Assembly (NCBI RefSeq): GCF_020524325.1
Contig: NZ_JAIVKY010000007.1
Location: 186,001 to 250,000 of the forward strand
Length of the DNA: 64,000 bases
Direction: 5' to 3'
Source of the DNA: Sutcliffiella horikoshii
GTDB lineage: Bacteria; Bacillota; Bacilli; Bacillales; Bacillaceae_I
Shown one piece after another: positions 8,734 through 19,988 of the stretch; the first letter of the stretch is position 1; each line of letters starts with the position of its first letter. Under the pieces are notes generated by a model that saw nothing but the letters and a program-made list of their open reading frames with translations, made no database searches and had not been told where the DNA came from. The position numbers were made by a program, and so were the translations under genes.

Positions 8734-9873
8734 ATGAACTTTCAACTATCAGAAGAGCATGAAATGATTCGCAAAATGGTACGGGATTTTGCCAAGAATG
8801 AAGTGGAACCTACTGCAGCGGAGCGTGACGAGGAAGAGCGCTTTGATATGGATATTTTCAAAAAGATGGCGGACCTTGGCTTAACGGGTATTCCTTTTCC
8901 AGAAGAGTACGGCGGGATCGGCAGTGATTACTTGGCGTATTGCATCGCGGTCGAGGAATTGTCACGTGTATGTGCATCCACTGGGGTAACTCTTTCTGCG
9001 CACACATCCTTAGCGAGCTGGCCGATCTACAAATACGGAACAGAAGAGCAAAAGCAAAAGTACCTTGTGCCACTTGCGCAAGGAACAAGCATTGGCGGTT
9101 ACGGTCTGACAGAACCAGGTTCCGGATCTGATGCGGGCGGCATGCGTACGACGGCGAAATTAGACGGGGACCATTACGTCCTAAACGGTTCTAAAATTTT
9201 TATCACAAACGGTGGAATTGCGGACATCTATGTGGTTTTCGCGGTGACAGATCCGTCCAGCAAGCATAAGGGCACGAGCGCGTTTATCGTGGAGGCGGAC
9301 TTCCCTGGATTCAGTGTTGGGAAAAAAGAGAAGAAATTAGGCATTCGTTCTTCACCAACAACGGAAATCATTTTTGAAGACTGCCGTGTACCGGTAGAAA
9401 ACATGTTAGGTGCAGAGGGTGAAGGCTTTAAAGTGGCGATGACGACACTTGATGGCGGGCGTAACGGAATTGCAGCACAGGCTGTTGGGATTGCGCAAGG
9501 TGCACTTGACGCGGCTGTTGCTTATGCAAAAGAGCGCGTTCAGTTCGGGAAGCCTATCGCGGCGCAGCAGGGTGTTTCTTTTAAACTGGCAGATATGGCG
9601 ACTACGGTGGAAGCTTCAAGACTATTAACGTACCAGGCTGCTTGGAGAGAGTCCGAAGGCTTGAGCTATGGCTTGGAGTCTGCGATGTCCAAACTTTTGG
9701 CTGGTGACACGGCGATGAAGGTGACAACAGAAGCGGTTCAAGTGTTCGGCGGTTATGGTTACACGAAGGATTATCCGGTGGAGCGCTATATGAGGGATGC
9801 GAAAATTACGCAAATCTATGAAGGAACACAAGAAATTCAACGTCTCGTAATCTCCAGAATGCTTACTAAGTAA
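8734..9873 (+). CDS. acdA: acyl-CoA dehydrogenase, second copy
   Basis: Paralog of the enzyme at 7183, 379 aa, with the same layout: [63 protein letters not shown] and the catalytic Glu in [17 protein letters not shown]. Start chosen at ATG 8734, nine bases after a GGGGG run; ATG 8725 would be too close to it and further-upstream GTG 8692 has no site. The B. subtilis acdA gene sits directly after fadF, hence the symbol, which is tentative. The TetR gene begins 16 nt after its stop. Different substrates (for example branched or isobutyryl-CoA versus straight chain) are likely for the two copies but not shown. Confidence 0.88.
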   Translation: MNFQLSEEHEMIRKMVRDFAKNEVEPTAAERDEEERFDMDIFKKMADLGLTGIPFPEEYGGIGSDYLAYCIAVEELSRVCASTGVTLSAHTSLASWPIYKYGTEEQKQKYLVPLAQGTSIGGYGLTEPGSGSDAGGMRTTAKLDGDHYVLNGSKIFITNGGIADIYVVFAVTDPSSKHKGTSAFIVEADFPGFSVGKKEKKLGIRSSPTTEIIFEDCRVPVENMLGAEGEGFKVAMTTLDGGRNGIAAQAVGIAQGALDAAVAYAKERVQFGKPIAAQQGVSFKLADMATTVEASRLLTYQAAWRESEGLSYGLESAMSKLLAGDTAMKVTTEAVQVFGGYGYTKDYPVERYMRDAKITQIYEGTQEIQRLVISRMLTK

Positions 9874-9889
9874 GTAGGTGACGGACAGG

Positions 9890-10549
9890 ATGATGAAAAA
9901 ACGTCAAGTACATGCATCCGTAAAAGACGAGCGGCTGATCGAAAAGCGCCGCGATCAGATGATTAAAGGGGCGGTGAGCCTTTTTAAAGAAAAGGGCTTC
10001 CACCGCACAACAACAAGGGAAATTGCCAAAGAGGCCGGTTTCAGCATCGGCACACTTTATGAATATATCAGAACAAAGGAAGATGTCCTTTACCTCGTCT
10101 GTGACCGGATTTATGACCAGGTCGGCGAGCGGCTTCAGGAGGAACTCGACATGAAGCGGGGGAATCTGGAGAGCTTGAAGTCCGCGATAAGATACTACTT
10201 CCGGGTGATGGATGAAATGCAGGATGAGGTTCTTGTCATGTATCAGGAGGCAAAGTCTTTATCAAAAGATGCGCTTCCTTACGTGTTGAACAAGGAAATC
10301 GCGATGGTGGCTATGTTCGAACAGGTGGTCCGAAACTGCATGACAGCGGAGGGCATCTCCATGAAAGAACAGCAGATTCAATTGATGGCACATAACATTT
10401 TTGTGCAAGGTCAGATGTGGGGATTCCGGCGCTGGGTGCTGCACGGGCACTTTGAGCTGGATGCCTATATCGAGGGCCAGATTGAACTTTTAGTGCACGG
10501 ACTTACAAAGGGGGAGAATGTGAAAAATGGAAGTTTATCGTCCAACTAA
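9890..10549 (+). CDS. TetR/AcrR-family transcriptional regulator
   Basis: 219-aa repressor with an N-terminal helix-turn-helix ([18 protein letters not shown] and [18 protein letters not shown]) and a helical ligand-binding C-terminal domain. ATG 9890 is preferred to GTG 9878 because GTAGGTGA lies 8 nt upstream. It is embedded in the acyl-CoA operon and its end overlaps the icmF start by 23 nt. An acyl-CoA or related CoA thioester is the plausible ligand, and the palindromes at 2494 and 4822 are plausible operators; both are inferences. It does not look like B. subtilis FadR, so it may be a separate local regulator. Confidence 0.85.
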   Translation: MMKKRQVHASVKDERLIEKRRDQMIKGAVSLFKEKGFHRTTTREIAKEAGFSIGTLYEYIRTKEDVLYLVCDRIYDQVGERLQEELDMKRGNLESLKSAIRYYFRVMDEMQDEVLVMYQEAKSLSKDALPYVLNKEIAMVAMFEQVVRNCMTAEGISMKEQQIQLMAHNIFVQGQMWGFRRWVLHGHFELDAYIEGQIELLVHGLTKGENVKNGSLSSN

Positions 10550-13500
10550 CCATATTCGTTTTGTAACAGCTTCAAGTCTATTTGACGGGCACGACGCCTC
10601 GATCAACATCATGCGCCGCATCATTCAGGCGAGCGGTGCCGAGGTCATTCACCTTGGCCACAACCGTTCCGTTGAGGAAATTGTGAACGCAGCGATCCAG
10701 GAGGATGTCCAGGGGATCGCGATTTCCTCCTATCAAGGCGGACATGTCGAATATTTTAAATATATGTATGACTTGCTGAAGGAGAATGGTGCCTCACACA
10801 TCCGCATTTACGGCGGTGGCGGCGGGGTCATCATTCCTAGTGAAATAAAAGAATTGCATGCATACGGGATCGCTCGTATTTTTTCGCCTGAAGATGGTCG
10901 TGAACACGGGTTGCAAGGCATGATCAACTCGATGCTCAAGGAATGTGACTTTGTGACGGTCAAATCCCTTGGCGACGAGGTGGAACGTCTAGATGCCGAC
11001 AACCATCAGGCAATCGCCAAACTGATTACTCTGTCCGAACTACAGGTGACTTCCGATGAAGAGGTGGCGGCAACGGCTCAAACGGCCTTGGCTAAGGTAA
11101 AAGAAAAGCAGAAAACCGTGCCGGTCCTTGGGATCACGGGGACAGGTGGGGCTGGGAAGAGTTCTCTAACGGATGAACTAATCCGGCGGTTTATAAACGA
11201 AGTACCGGATAAAAAGGTAGCAATACTTTCAATAGACCCGACGAAGCAGAAGACAGGTGGGGCATTGCTTGGGGACAGAATTCGCATGAACGCGATTTTC
11301 AACCCGCGTGTGTATATGCGTTCGCTTGCAACTCGCGGATCCCGTTCCGAGCTTTCCTTGGCGATCCAAGATGCGATTGCTGTAACGAAGGCTGCTGGTT
11401 TTGATTTGATTATCGTTGAGACGAGTGGGATCGGGCAGGGAGATGCTGGAATCACAGAAATTTGTGATATTTCCATGTATGTGATGACAAGCGAGTTCGG
11501 GGCACCGTCTCAATTGGAAAAAATCGATATGATTGATTATGCTGATTTGATTGTTATAAACAAGTATGAACGCAAAGGCTCTGAGGATGCGAAGCGCCAG
11601 GTGCAAAAGCAGTATCAGCGTAGCCGTCTTTTATGGGATAAGGATCTGGATGAAATGCCGGTTTACGGCACGATTGCGAGCCAGTTCAACGACCTCGGGA
11701 CAAACACGCTTTTTGCAGCGTTGCTTGAGTTGATGAATGAGAAGACAGGTTCTACTTATGCTAGTAGCCTGCCGACTTCCAAGGATGTAGAGAAGCAGAA
11801 TGTGATCATTCCGAATGACCGCCGTTATTATTTGCGCGAGATCAGTGAGACTGTCCGCAATTATCATAAGATGGCTGCTGAGCAGGTCGAGTTGGCACGG
11901 AAATTGTTCCAGTTGGATGGGGCGATGGAGGCAGCTGGTGCGTCTGGCGGAGGTTCTTCAAGCGAGGAGCTCGTGGCGGCACTTGCCGAGCTTCGCCGTG
12001 AATACGAGGAAAAACTGACTAGTGACTCCCGTAAAATTTTAGCAGGCTGGGAAGAGAAGAAGGAGAAATACTCCGGTGACCAGTTTGTCACAAAGATTCG
12101 CGACAAGGAAATCATCACAAAGCTAACGACGAAAACCTTGTCGGGCTTGAAAATTCCAAAAGTGGTCCTGCCCAAGTATGTGGACTATGGGGAGATTTTG
12201 AAGTGGGTGTATCGTGAGAACGTGCCTGGTGAATTCCCTTATACGGCAGGTGTGTTCCCGTTCAAGCGCGAGGGTGAAGATCCGAAGCGCCAGTTCGCTG
12301 GGGAAGGGACGCCTGAGCGCACAAACCGCCGCTTCCACTATTTGAGTAAGGATGACGATGCAAAGCGCTTGAGTACGGCATTTGACTCGGTTACTTTGTA
12401 CGGGGAAGATCCGGCTGAACGTCCGGACATTTATGGAAAAGTCGGGAACAGCGGCGTGAGCATCTGTACCCTTGATGACATGAAAAAGCTGTATGCAGGC
12501 TTTGACCTGTGTGCGCCAAGTACGTCTGTTTCCATGACGATCAACGGTCCGGCACCTGTTATTTTGGCGATGTTCATGAATACGGCAATTGATCAGCAGG
12601 TGCAAAAGCGTGAAGAAGAGCTTGGCCGTGTGTTAACGGTAGAAGAGTTTGCTGAAGTGCGTGCTATTACGATGCAAACTGTTCGTGGAACGGTGCAGGC
12701 AGATATTTTAAAAGAAGATCAAGGGCAGAATACGTGCATTTTCTCAACAGAGTTTGCTTTGAGAGTGATGGGGGATATCCAGCAATACTTCATCGATAAA
12801 AAAGTGCGTAATTACTACTCGGTTTCAATTTCCGGATACCATATTGCCGAAGCTGGCGCGAATCCGATTACACAATTAGCGTTCACACTGGCTAATGGCT
12901 TTACTTATGTTGAGTACTACTTAAGCCGCGGTATGAAAATAGATGATTTTGCTCCGAACTTGTCGTTCTTCTTCAGTAACGGACTGGATGCAGAGTACAC
13001 GGTGATCGGCCGTGTGGCACGCCGAATTTGGGCAACGGTCATGAAAAATAAATATGGAGCCAATGAGCGCAGTCAAAAGCTGAAGTATCATATTCAGACG
13101 TCCGGCCGTTCCTTGCACGCACAGGAAATCGACTTTAACGATATCCGTACGACGCTGCAAGCTTTGATGGCACTCCAGGACAACTGTAACTCATTGCATA
13201 CGAATGCCTATGATGAGGCGATTACGACTCCGACAGAAGAATCTGTGCGTCGTGCGATGGCAATCCAGATGATCATCACAAAAGAGCATGGCTTGGCGAA
13301 AAATGAGAATCCATTGCAGGGAGCGTTTGTGGTGGAGGAGCTGACAGACCTTGTGGAAGAAATGGTCTTGCAGGAGTTTGAACGCTTAAACGACCGCGGT
13401 GGCGTGCTTGGTGCGATGGAAACGCAGTATCAGCGCGGGAAAATCCAGGATGAGTCCATGTATTATGAAATGAAAAAACATACAGGTGAGCTTCCGATCA

Positions 13501-13790
13501 TCGGAGTGAACACGTATAAAAATCCGAATCCACCTTCTGAAGATGATTTGAATGACATCGAGCTCGCTCGTTCGACGGAAGAGGAAAAGCAAACGCAGAT
13601 TCGCAATCTTTCAGCGTTCCAAGAGCGGAATGCCTCGGAAGTGGAAGAGGCGTTAGGCAGGTTGAAGCAAGTGGCAATCAGCGGCGGCAACATCTTCGAA
13701 GAATTAATGGAAACCGTCCGTGTCGCAAGCCTCGGTCAAATCACCACAGCCCTCTACGAAGTCGGCGGCCAATTCAGACGGAATATGTAA
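10527..13790 (+). CDS. icmF: fused isobutyryl-CoA mutase IcmF (B12-dependent)
   Basis: Adenosylcobalamin enzyme interconverting isobutyryl-CoA and n-butyryl-CoA, fused to its own G-protein chaperone. The 1087 residues show three parts: an N-terminal cobalamin-binding domain ([33 protein letters not shown]), a MeaB/ArgK-like GTPase (Walker [18 protein letters not shown] near residue 203, plus [20 protein letters not shown]), and a large mutase barrel from about residue 550 ([25 protein letters not shown] split by the linker, [16 protein letters not shown]). AAAGGGGGAG precedes the ATG inside the tetR 3' end. Close relatives isomerise pivalyl- or isovaleryl-CoA, and substrate cannot be decided here. 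The butyryl-CoA product can enter the beta-oxidation enzymes encoded upstream. Confidence 0.92.
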   Translation: MEVYRPTNHIRFVTASSLFDGHDASINIMRRIIQASGAEVIHLGHNRSVEEIVNAAIQEDVQGIAISSYQGGHVEYFKYMYDLLKENGASHIRIYGGGGGVIIPSEIKELHAYGIARIFSPEDGREHGLQGMINSMLKECDFVTVKSLGDEVERLDADNHQAIAKLITLSELQVTSDEEVAATAQTALAKVKEKQKTVPVLGITGTGGAGKSSLTDELIRRFINEVPDKKVAILSIDPTKQKTGGALLGDRIRMNAIFNPRVYMRSLATRGSRSELSLAIQDAIAVTKAAGFDLIIVETSGIGQGDAGITEICDISMYVMTSEFGAPSQLEKIDMIDYADLIVINKYERKGSEDAKRQVQKQYQRSRLLWDKDLDEMPVYGTIASQFNDLGTNTLFAALLELMNEKTGSTYASSLPTSKDVEKQNVIIPNDRRYYLREISETVRNYHKMAAEQVELARKLFQLDGAMEAAGASGGGSSSEELVAALAELRREYEEKLTSDSRKILAGWEEKKEKYSGDQFVTKIRDKEIITKLTTKTLSGLKIPKVVLPKYVDYGEILKWVYRENVPGEFPYTAGVFPFKREGEDPKRQFAGEGTPERTNRRFHYLSKDDDAKRLSTAFDSVTLYGEDPAERPDIYGKVGNSGVSICTLDDMKKLYAGFDLCAPSTSVSMTINGPAPVILAMFMNTAIDQQVQKREEELGRVLTVEEFAEVRAITMQTVRGTVQADILKEDQGQNTCIFSTEFALRVMGDIQQYFIDKKVRNYYSVSISGYHIAEAGANPITQLAFTLANGFTYVEYYLSRGMKIDDFAPNLSFFFSNGLDAEYTVIGRVARRIWATVMKNKYGANERSQKLKYHIQTSGRSLHAQEIDFNDIRTTLQALMALQDNCNSLHTNAYDEAITTPTEESVRRAMAIQMIITKEHGLAKNENPLQGAFVVEELTDLVEEMVLQEFERLNDRGGVLGAMETQYQRGKIQDESMYYEMKKHTGELPIIGVNTYKNPNPPSEDDLNDIELARSTEEEKQTQIRNLSAFQERNASEVEEALGRLKQVAISGGNIFEELMETVRVASLGQITTALYEVGGQFRRNM

Positions 13791-13806
13791 ACAAGAATCC
13801 GTGGGG

Positions 13807-13829
13807 ACCCCGGCGAACCGGGGTTTCTT
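13807..13829 (+). terminator. icmF terminator
   Basis: CCCCGG, CGAA loop, CCGGGG, then TTTCTT, 17 nt after the icmF stop. A compact GC stem with a tetraloop and a short U-rich tail. Confidence 0.75.
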
Positions 13830-13850
13830 GGCTAACTATATAGAGTTCGA

Positions 13851-13892
13851 CACGGAGAGGGAAATACCTTTGGGGGTCTGACCCCCTTTTTT
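13851..13892. repeat. REP-like element, single
   Basis: Core GGGGGTCTGACCCCC (13872-13886), preceded by the family leader TTCGACACGGAGAGGGAAAT and followed by a T run. Second of the dispersed GGGGTCTGACCCC elements. It can give a second terminator behind icmF. Confidence 0.75.
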
Positions 13893-14062
13893 TAATTTTT
13901 TAGTTTTTTTCTCCTTTTCACCCGTTTTTCATTTTTTTGAGGGAAAGATTTATTTTATGCTGGATTAAACATTGGTATTTTGTTTATAATGAGTGGTATG
14001 GATTTTTCTAGGAATTGCTATGAATATTGTCTTTTTACATATATAGAAAGGATGTGCAGACA

Positions 14063-14623
14063 TTGGCATTAAACCATTTAACGGCAGAAGAAGTGCAAGA
14101 GATGTCATTGATTGAAATCGCTACTGCTTTATTTAACGAACAAAAGCAGTCTGTGACTTTTGGCGAATTAATTACGGAGATCAAGAAAATCACCGGTTTT
14201 ACAGATGAAGACCTTAAAGGCAAGTTGTCTCAGTTCTATACGGACTTGAACATTGACGGCCGTTTCATTTGTATTGGAGAAAACCAATGGGGACTTCGTG
14301 CATGGTATCCTTATGATCAAATAGAAGAAGAAACAACTCCTCAGGTTAAGACTAAGGCTAAGAAGAAGAAGAAGGCTGTTGACGAGGACGATATCGACGC
14401 TGACGAATTCGATGAGTTGGACGAAGAAGAATTAGAATTCGACGACCTGGATGATTATGAAGAGGATGAAGTTGAAGAGGAAGACTTTGACGATGCCGAT
14501 GATGATGCAGACGAAGATGATGACGAAGAGTTTGAGGAAGACTTGATTGAAGACGACGAGTACGAACTCGAAGACGATGAAGAAGACGAAGAATTGGACG
14601 AGGAAGAGGAAGAAGACCTCTAA
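14063..14623 (+). CDS. rpoE: RNA polymerase delta subunit
   Basis: Delta subunit of Gram-positive RNA polymerase, which increases specificity and recycling. An N-terminal HARE-HTH domain (LTAEEVQEMSLIEIATALF to about residue 95, ending WGLRAWYP) is followed by a KTKAKKKKKA basic stretch and then an almost purely Asp/Glu tail of about 80 residues. TTG 14063 is chosen as start: AAAGGA (14047-14052) is 10 nt upstream, whereas ATG at 14027 lacks a site and the family starts near this point. Product 186 aa. Its place before pyrG matches B. subtilis. Confidence 0.92.
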   Translation: MALNHLTAEEVQEMSLIEIATALFNEQKQSVTFGELITEIKKITGFTDEDLKGKLSQFYTDLNIDGRFICIGENQWGLRAWYPYDQIEEETTPQVKTKAKKKKKAVDEDDIDADEFDELDEEELEFDDLDDYEEDEVEEEDFDDADDDADEDDDEEFEEDLIEDDEYELEDDEEDEELDEEEEEDL

Positions 14624-14636
14624 TCGGCACTACTAA

Positions 14637-14672
14637 ACACTCCCTGGAACGATAAACAGGGAGTGTTTTTTA
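14637..14672 (+). terminator. rpoE terminator
   Basis: ACACTCCCTG stem, ten-base loop, CAGGGAGTGT and a T run, starting 14 nt after the rpoE stop. Confidence 0.9.
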
Positions 14673-14720
14673 TTTTGGTGAAAACCAAAAAAAGTGAAAA
14701 TTCGTACGTTAATTCAATCC

Positions 14721-14760
14721 TTGACTTTTCCCCCTGTACTAGGTAGAATCTTTTTTGGGC
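14721..14760 (+). promoter_or_regulatory. pyrG promoter and GGGC initiation site
   Basis: TTGACT (14721-14726), 17-nt spacer, TAGAAT (14744-14749), then a T run and GGGCTCC beginning at 14757, the expected +1. In B. subtilis the pyrG transcript starts GGGC. When CTP is scarce, polymerase stutters and adds extra G residues, which pair with the terminator arm and allow readthrough. The same start sequence and a pyrimidine-rich arm downstream are present here. Confidence 0.8.
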
Positions 14761-14800
14761 TCCTTAAAAAAGGACACGTATAATTTGTTGAACATATACA

Positions 14801-14844
14801 CGCTCCCCTTGCTGCAAATGCTGGCAAGTGGGGCGTTTTTTATT
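14801..14844 (+). terminator. pyrG leader attenuator terminator
   Basis: CGCTCCCCTTGC and GCAAGTGGGGCG form an 11 of 12 bp stem around an 11-nt loop, followed by TTTTTT. It lies 44 nt after the predicted transcript start and about 175 nt before pyrG. The CTCCCCTT arm is the expected target for the poly-G 5' ends made when CTP is low, the CTP-sensing attenuation known for Bacillus pyrG. Confidence 0.85.
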
Positions 14845-14909
14845 TTATTAGTGAATAGACATTCATATGCTGAACCTGAGAAATTGGGGGCAGCTTCATT
14901 TTTTAGTAA

Positions 14910-16631
<1,722 letters not shown>

Positions 16632-16645
16632 TTTTATAGACATAC

Positions 16646-16682
16646 AAAAAGCTCAGAGTTTATGATTCGCTCTGAGCTTTTT
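16646..16682. terminator. pyrG terminator (bidirectional)
   Basis: AAAAAGCTCAGAG, 11-nt loop, CTCTGAGCTTTTT. Symmetrical A and T runs let it serve both pyrG and the convergent small gene on the minus strand. Confidence 0.92.
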
Positions 16683-16687
16683 ACATG

Positions 16688-16960
16688 TTATTTATCTCGA
16701 TTAGTGGTTTTGTATTTTTCGCCTTTGCTATCATAGGTGATCCATTCCCCAACAGGTTCACCATTTTCGAAATAACCGGACCTCTTGATGGTCCCATCGG
16801 TGCGATACCATTCCCAGTAACCACCGGGTTGGTCACCTGACATTTTTCCCTTAGACCACATGGTCTTGCCGTTTGCATGGTACTTTATCGTGTATCCGTC
16901 AATTACTTCTAGCGGTTTCTCTTTTACGCCCCTTTTTATATCACAATTTTCGTTTTTCAT
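16688..16960 (-). CDS. small MORN-repeat-like protein
   Basis: 90-aa protein with AGGAGGT correctly placed before its ATG on the minus strand. From about residue 25 it has two or three MORN_2-type units (YHANGKTMWSKGKM, YWEWYRTDGTIKRSGYF, NGEPVGEWITYDSKGE), the pattern of YwqK-like proteins. No signal peptide or membrane segment. Such short proteins are sometimes labelled toxin-antitoxin antitoxins, but no toxin partner is nearby and I do not assign a function. It is convergent with pyrG and shares its terminator, and is not part of the B. subtilis order at this place. Confidence 0.75.
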   Translation of the reverse strand: MKNENCDIKRGVKEKPLEVIDGYTIKYHANGKTMWSKGKMSGDQPGGYWEWYRTDGTIKRSGYFENGEPVGEWITYDSKGEKYKTTNRDK

Positions 16961-17096
16961 CCTGAACCTCCTACTTCGCTTTTAGATGCCTATCCGTCCA
17001 AACAGTGTTCACCTAATAAATTTTGAGTTCAATGAAAATGAGTGAAACCCTCTATATTTACTTAAGAATAACTGAACTTGACTTTTACTCTAGCCT

Positions 17097-17191
17097 GAAC
17101 GACGCCAAAATAGGAGGAAATCCTAGAAATCTGTCATCGTTAAGGTAGAACGGTGCCAAAACAGCGGGAGAAACAAGAAATCTGTCATCGT
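17097..17191. repeat. two copies of a 51-nt degenerate unit
   Basis: GAACGACGCCAAAA (17097) and GAACGGTGCCAAAA (17148), and AGAAATCTGTCATCGT at 17125 and 17176, are each 51 nt apart. The bases between these blocks are loosely conserved. It lies in the 267-nt spacer between the MORN-like gene and ywjG; the rest of the spacer shows nothing else. Confidence 0.75.
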
Positions 17192-17227
17192 ACAAGACAT
17201 ATTACCCCAAATAAATAATGTGTTCTT

Positions 17228-17779
17228 CTACTCCTGCTCTTCCAAAATCTCTTTCAGTGTAAAAGCTAACCCATGATAAACATACAAAGCGACCATGCTG
17301 GAAGGAAAACCGAAACGTTCCCCGTCATCACCGGGAATCAATGGTTTCTTTAACTTTAAGTCGATGTGTACATCAGATAAGGACTCAAGTGTTTCTGCCC
17401 CCTCAGCTGATCCCTCAGGCAAAGGTTCCACTTCCGTAGAAATCCCCACAATTTCGATTCCAAGTTCCTTCAATGCCTTCGCCGTACCAATCGCTTCTTC
17501 ATCTGTAGAAAAGCGGGACACAATCAATGCCCGATCGGTATCGGTTAAATCGTGATAGCTGTCCAGGTCAGATAAAAGTGTAGCGCTCATAAGCGGCTCC
17601 GCTCCAGAAGTGGCCTCCGCCTCCACTGCTTTCATCTCCTTCACACCATGCACATAAATTCGTCCGTCCCCGACAGCAGCCTGCGCCAATAGCCTTGCCG
17701 CATCCTCAAAAGCAAACTCCTCACTCGATCCAATCCTATTAAACACACCCTGCAACTGAGTCGTAAAAATCTTCAACAT
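17228..17779 (-). CDS. ywjG: DUF2529 family protein YwjG
   Basis: 183-aa soluble protein of unknown function. Begins LKIFTTQLQGVFNRI; the middle (GDGRIYVHGVKEMKAVE, RALIVSRFSTDEEAIGTAKAL, ELGIEIVGIST) resembles a SIS-type sugar-phosphate-binding fold, and the C-terminal PSSMVALYVYHGLAFTLKEI is typical of the family. TAGGAGTG lies before the ATG on the minus strand. B. subtilis ywjG occupies the same place next to pyrG and spo0F. Possible sugar-phosphate binding is only inferred from fold resemblance. Confidence 0.85.
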   Translation of the reverse strand: MLKIFTTQLQGVFNRIGSSEEFAFEDAARLLAQAAVGDGRIYVHGVKEMKAVEAEATSGAEPLMSATLLSDLDSYHDLTDTDRALIVSRFSTDEEAIGTAKALKELGIEIVGISTEVEPLPEGSAEGAETLESLSDVHIDLKLKKPLIPGDDGERFGFPSSMVALYVYHGLAFTLKEILEEQE

Positions 17780-17887
17780 CCCAAATCACACTCCTATAAA
17801 ATAAATTATTCAACAAAACCCCAACCCTCATTCCACCAAAACTCAAGTATAATAAAAAGCAGTATGACATAAGTAGCAAAAATCCTA

Positions 17888-18000
17888 GGGGGGTCTGACC
17901 CCTTTTCGTTCGTGTTATTCCTACATAATCCGACATTCGCCCATTTGTGGCTAGAGCCTACTACCTCAAGGGAGAAAGTCCTGCTGGGGTCTGACCCCTT
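17888..18000. repeat. REP-like doublet before spo0F
   Basis: Two cores, 17890-17902 and 17986-17998, both GGGGTCTGACCCC, 96 nt apart. The second carries the family leader GGGAGAAAGTCCTGCT. They sit between the divergent ywjG and spo0F genes. Confidence 0.8.
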
Positions 18001-18043
18001 ATCAAATATTTTTTTATTTCCTACCTTCCTCAAAAAATTTCCC

Positions 18044-18081
18044 GGTCGAAAAAGGAGGAAATAAGACTATTATAGTAGAAT
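18044..18081 (+). promoter_or_regulatory. spo0F sigma-H promoter with possible 0A box
   Basis: GGAGGAAAT (18054-18062), 12 nt, GTAGAAT (18075-18081) fits the sigma-H pattern RNAGGAWWW-N11/12-RNNGAAT. Immediately upstream, GGTCGAA (18044-18050) matches the Spo0A box TGTCGAA at six of seven positions. B. subtilis spo0F is transcribed from a sigma-H promoter activated by Spo0A, so the arrangement appears conserved. Confidence 0.7.
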
Positions 18082-18129
18082 TAGGTGGGTGGATGGAAAC
18101 GGATTGATTATTTTTAGAGATGGGGTGTA

Positions 18130-18504
18130 ATGGTGGGTCAAAAATTACTGATTGTGGATGACCAGTATGGGATACGGATTTTGTTGAATGAAGTATTCCA
18201 AAAAGAGGGCTATCAGACGTTTCAGGCAGCAAACGGGTACCAAGCATTAGATATCGTAGAAAAGCATTCACCGGACTTAGTATTGTTAGACATGAAGATC
18301 CCCGGTATGGACGGAATTGAGATTTTAAAGAGGCTAAAAGCAATTAATTCTGATATCCAGGTAATCATTATGACAGCTTACGGTGAATTGGATATGATCC
18401 AGGAATCGAAAGACCTTGGAGCAATCACGCACTTTGCCAAACCATTCGATATTGATGAAATAAGGGATGCTGTCCGTAAAAACATGCCGCGCCAATCGGT
18501 GTAA
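18130..18504 (+). CDS. spo0F: sporulation phosphorelay response regulator Spo0F
   Basis: Single-domain receiver that accepts phosphate from sporulation kinases and passes it to Spo0B. Exactly 124 aa as in B. subtilis. Acidic pocket Asp10/Asp11 (LLIVDDQYG), phosphorylation site Asp54 ([12 protein letters not shown]), switch Thr82 (IIMTAYGE) and Lys104 ([10 protein letters not shown]) are all present. There is no DNA-binding domain. ATG 18130 follows GATGGGGTG. Controlled by the sigma-H type promoter upstream. Confidence 0.96.
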   Translation: MVGQKLLIVDDQYGIRILLNEVFQKEGYQTFQAANGYQALDIVEKHSPDLVLLDMKIPGMDGIEILKRLKAINSDIQVIIMTAYGELDMIQESKDLGAITHFAKPFDIDEIRDAVRKNMPRQSV

Positions 18505-18559
18505 AACGTCAATTTTAAAACTGAATATTAAAACATTTTATGTGTTATCGCTTACATTG

Positions 18560-18591
18560 AAAAACGGCATACTTCAGTAGTTGCCGTTTTT
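18560..18591. terminator. spo0F terminator
   Basis: AAAAACGGCA, 12-nt loop, TGCCGTTTTT, 56 nt after the spo0F stop. Confidence 0.88.
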
Positions 18592-18834
18592 CTACATAGT
18601 TGATATGCTAAGTACTGGATAAAAATCATCCGTCAAGTTTTTGCACTTTTTTACCTAATATACATAACTGGTTTCCCGATTGGTCAAGCTAGTTTTGATA
18701 TGGGTGAAATTTTTTACAAAAGGTGTGCACGAACCGCGAACCCCTTCACTGAAAGGACGAGCCCTAGTGTTTACCGCCATGTAAGAACGGGAAAAACTTT
18801 TCGGAGTGAATATAATACGAAGGAGGATGTTATT
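18592..18834 (+). other. leader region of fbaA
   Basis: 243 nt between the spo0F terminator and the fbaA start. TATAAT at 18811 is close to the ribosome-binding site but has no matching -35. A cre-like TGTTATCGCTTACA (one mismatch) lies just left of the terminator at 18543-18556. No gene is supported; the frame is open from 18700 but has no ribosome site before 18835. Confidence 0.4.
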
Positions 18835-19692
18835 ATGCCTTTAGTTTCCATGACAGAAATGCTGAAAAAAGCAAATGCAGAAGGCTATGCAGTAGGTCAG
18901 TTCAACCTGAACAACCTAGAGTTCACACAAGCAATTCTACAAGCAGCACAAGAGGAGAATTCACCAGTTATCCTTGGTGTTTCTGAAGGTGCGGCTCGTT
19001 ATATGGGTGGCTTCAAAACAATCGTAGCATTAGTAAAAGCGTTAATGGAAGAGTACGGTGTTACTGTACCTGTAGCGATTCACTTAGACCACGGTTCAAG
19101 CTATGAGTCTTGTGCAAAAGCGATCCACGCTGGATTTACTTCTGTAATGATCGATGCTTCTCACCATCCATTCGAGGAGAACATTGAAACAACTTCTAAA
19201 GTTGTAGAATTAGCACACTTCCACGGAGTTTCTGTTGAGGCAGAGCTTGGTGTAGTAGGTGGACAAGAAGACGACGTTATCGCTGATGGCGTAATTTATG
19301 CTGATCCACAAGAGTGTGAAGAGCTTGTAAAACGCACAGGTATTGATTGCCTAGCTCCGGCTTTAGGTTCCGTACACGGTCCTTACAAAGGCGAACCGAA
19401 CCTTGGCTTCAAAGAGATGGAAGATATCAACAACCGTGCTGGCGTTCCTCTAGTATTACACGGTGGAACTGGAATTCCTACGCATGACATCCAAAAAGCA
19501 ATCTCTTTTGGAACAGCGAAAATCAATGTTAACACAGAAAACCAAATTGCATCTGCAAAAGCAGTTCGTGAAACACTTGCTGCTAAAACAGAAGAGTACG
19601 ATCCTCGTAAATACCTAGGACCTGCTCGTGACGCAATCAAAGATACAGTTAAAGGCAAAATGCGCGAATTTGGATCTTCCAACAAAGCGTAA
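18835..19692 (+). CDS. fbaA: class II fructose-1,6-bisphosphate aldolase
   Basis: Zinc-dependent aldol cleavage of fructose-1,6-bisphosphate to two triose phosphates in glycolysis, reversible in gluconeogenesis. 285 aa, the length of Bacillus FbaA. Visible motifs: [12 protein letters not shown], the substrate/zinc loop [38 protein letters not shown] and VLHGGTGIP (zinc His). AAGGAGG lies at good spacing before ATG 18835. A structured repeat and then a terminator follow. Confidence 0.96.
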   Translation: MPLVSMTEMLKKANAEGYAVGQFNLNNLEFTQAILQAAQEENSPVILGVSEGAARYMGGFKTIVALVKALMEEYGVTVPVAIHLDHGSSYESCAKAIHAGFTSVMIDASHHPFEENIETTSKVVELAHFHGVSVEAELGVVGGQEDDVIADGVIYADPQECEELVKRTGIDCLAPALGSVHGPYKGEPNLGFKEMEDINNRAGVPLVLHGGTGIPTHDIQKAISFGTAKINVNTENQIASAKAVRETLAAKTEEYDPRKYLGPARDAIKDTVKGKMREFGSSNKA

Positions 19693-19701
19693 ATAATAGT
19701 T

Positions 19702-19836
19702 TCCCCTGTTGACTGAAGAGCAAGGTGTGAGACTCCTGAGGGAGATAACGGTAGGTTGAGACCCCGCAGGCATAGCCGAGGAGGCTCAAGCACCGTCCCT
19801 AGGAAAGCGAACACCTGGAACGAAGGAAACAGGGAG
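19702..19836 (+). repeat. 130-nt structured intergenic repeat, copy 2
   Basis: Starts 10 nt after the fbaA stop. Outer arms TCCCCTGTT / AACAGGGA; inner pairs ACGGT/ACCGT and TTGAG/CTCAAG; the GAGACTCCTGAGGGAG and GGAAAGCGAACACCTGGAACG segments match the other copies. It lies between the gene and its terminator (19908), so it should be transcribed as part of the 3' UTR. Confidence 0.85.
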
Positions 19837-19907
19837 TTTACTAATACCTTATTTTTAATAAAACAAGACAACAACACCATTCAACCAACAACAAGGCAAC
19901 GATATGC

Positions 19908-19935
19908 AAAACCGCCACACCCGGCGGTTTTGTTT
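19908..19935. terminator. fbaA terminator
   Basis: AAAACCGCC, loop ACACCC, GGCGGTTTTGTTT; 215 nt after the fbaA stop and 53 nt before tal. Confidence 0.85.
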
Positions 19936-19988
19936 CATTTGCAAATGAAAGCGCAAACATAAATTTTCAAAACAAGGGAGAGAATGGC

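Noticed and set aside
14358-14630. 90-codon antisense frame over the rpoE tail
   Set aside because: Mirror of the Asp/Glu codons giving Arg/His/Leu runs; no start site.
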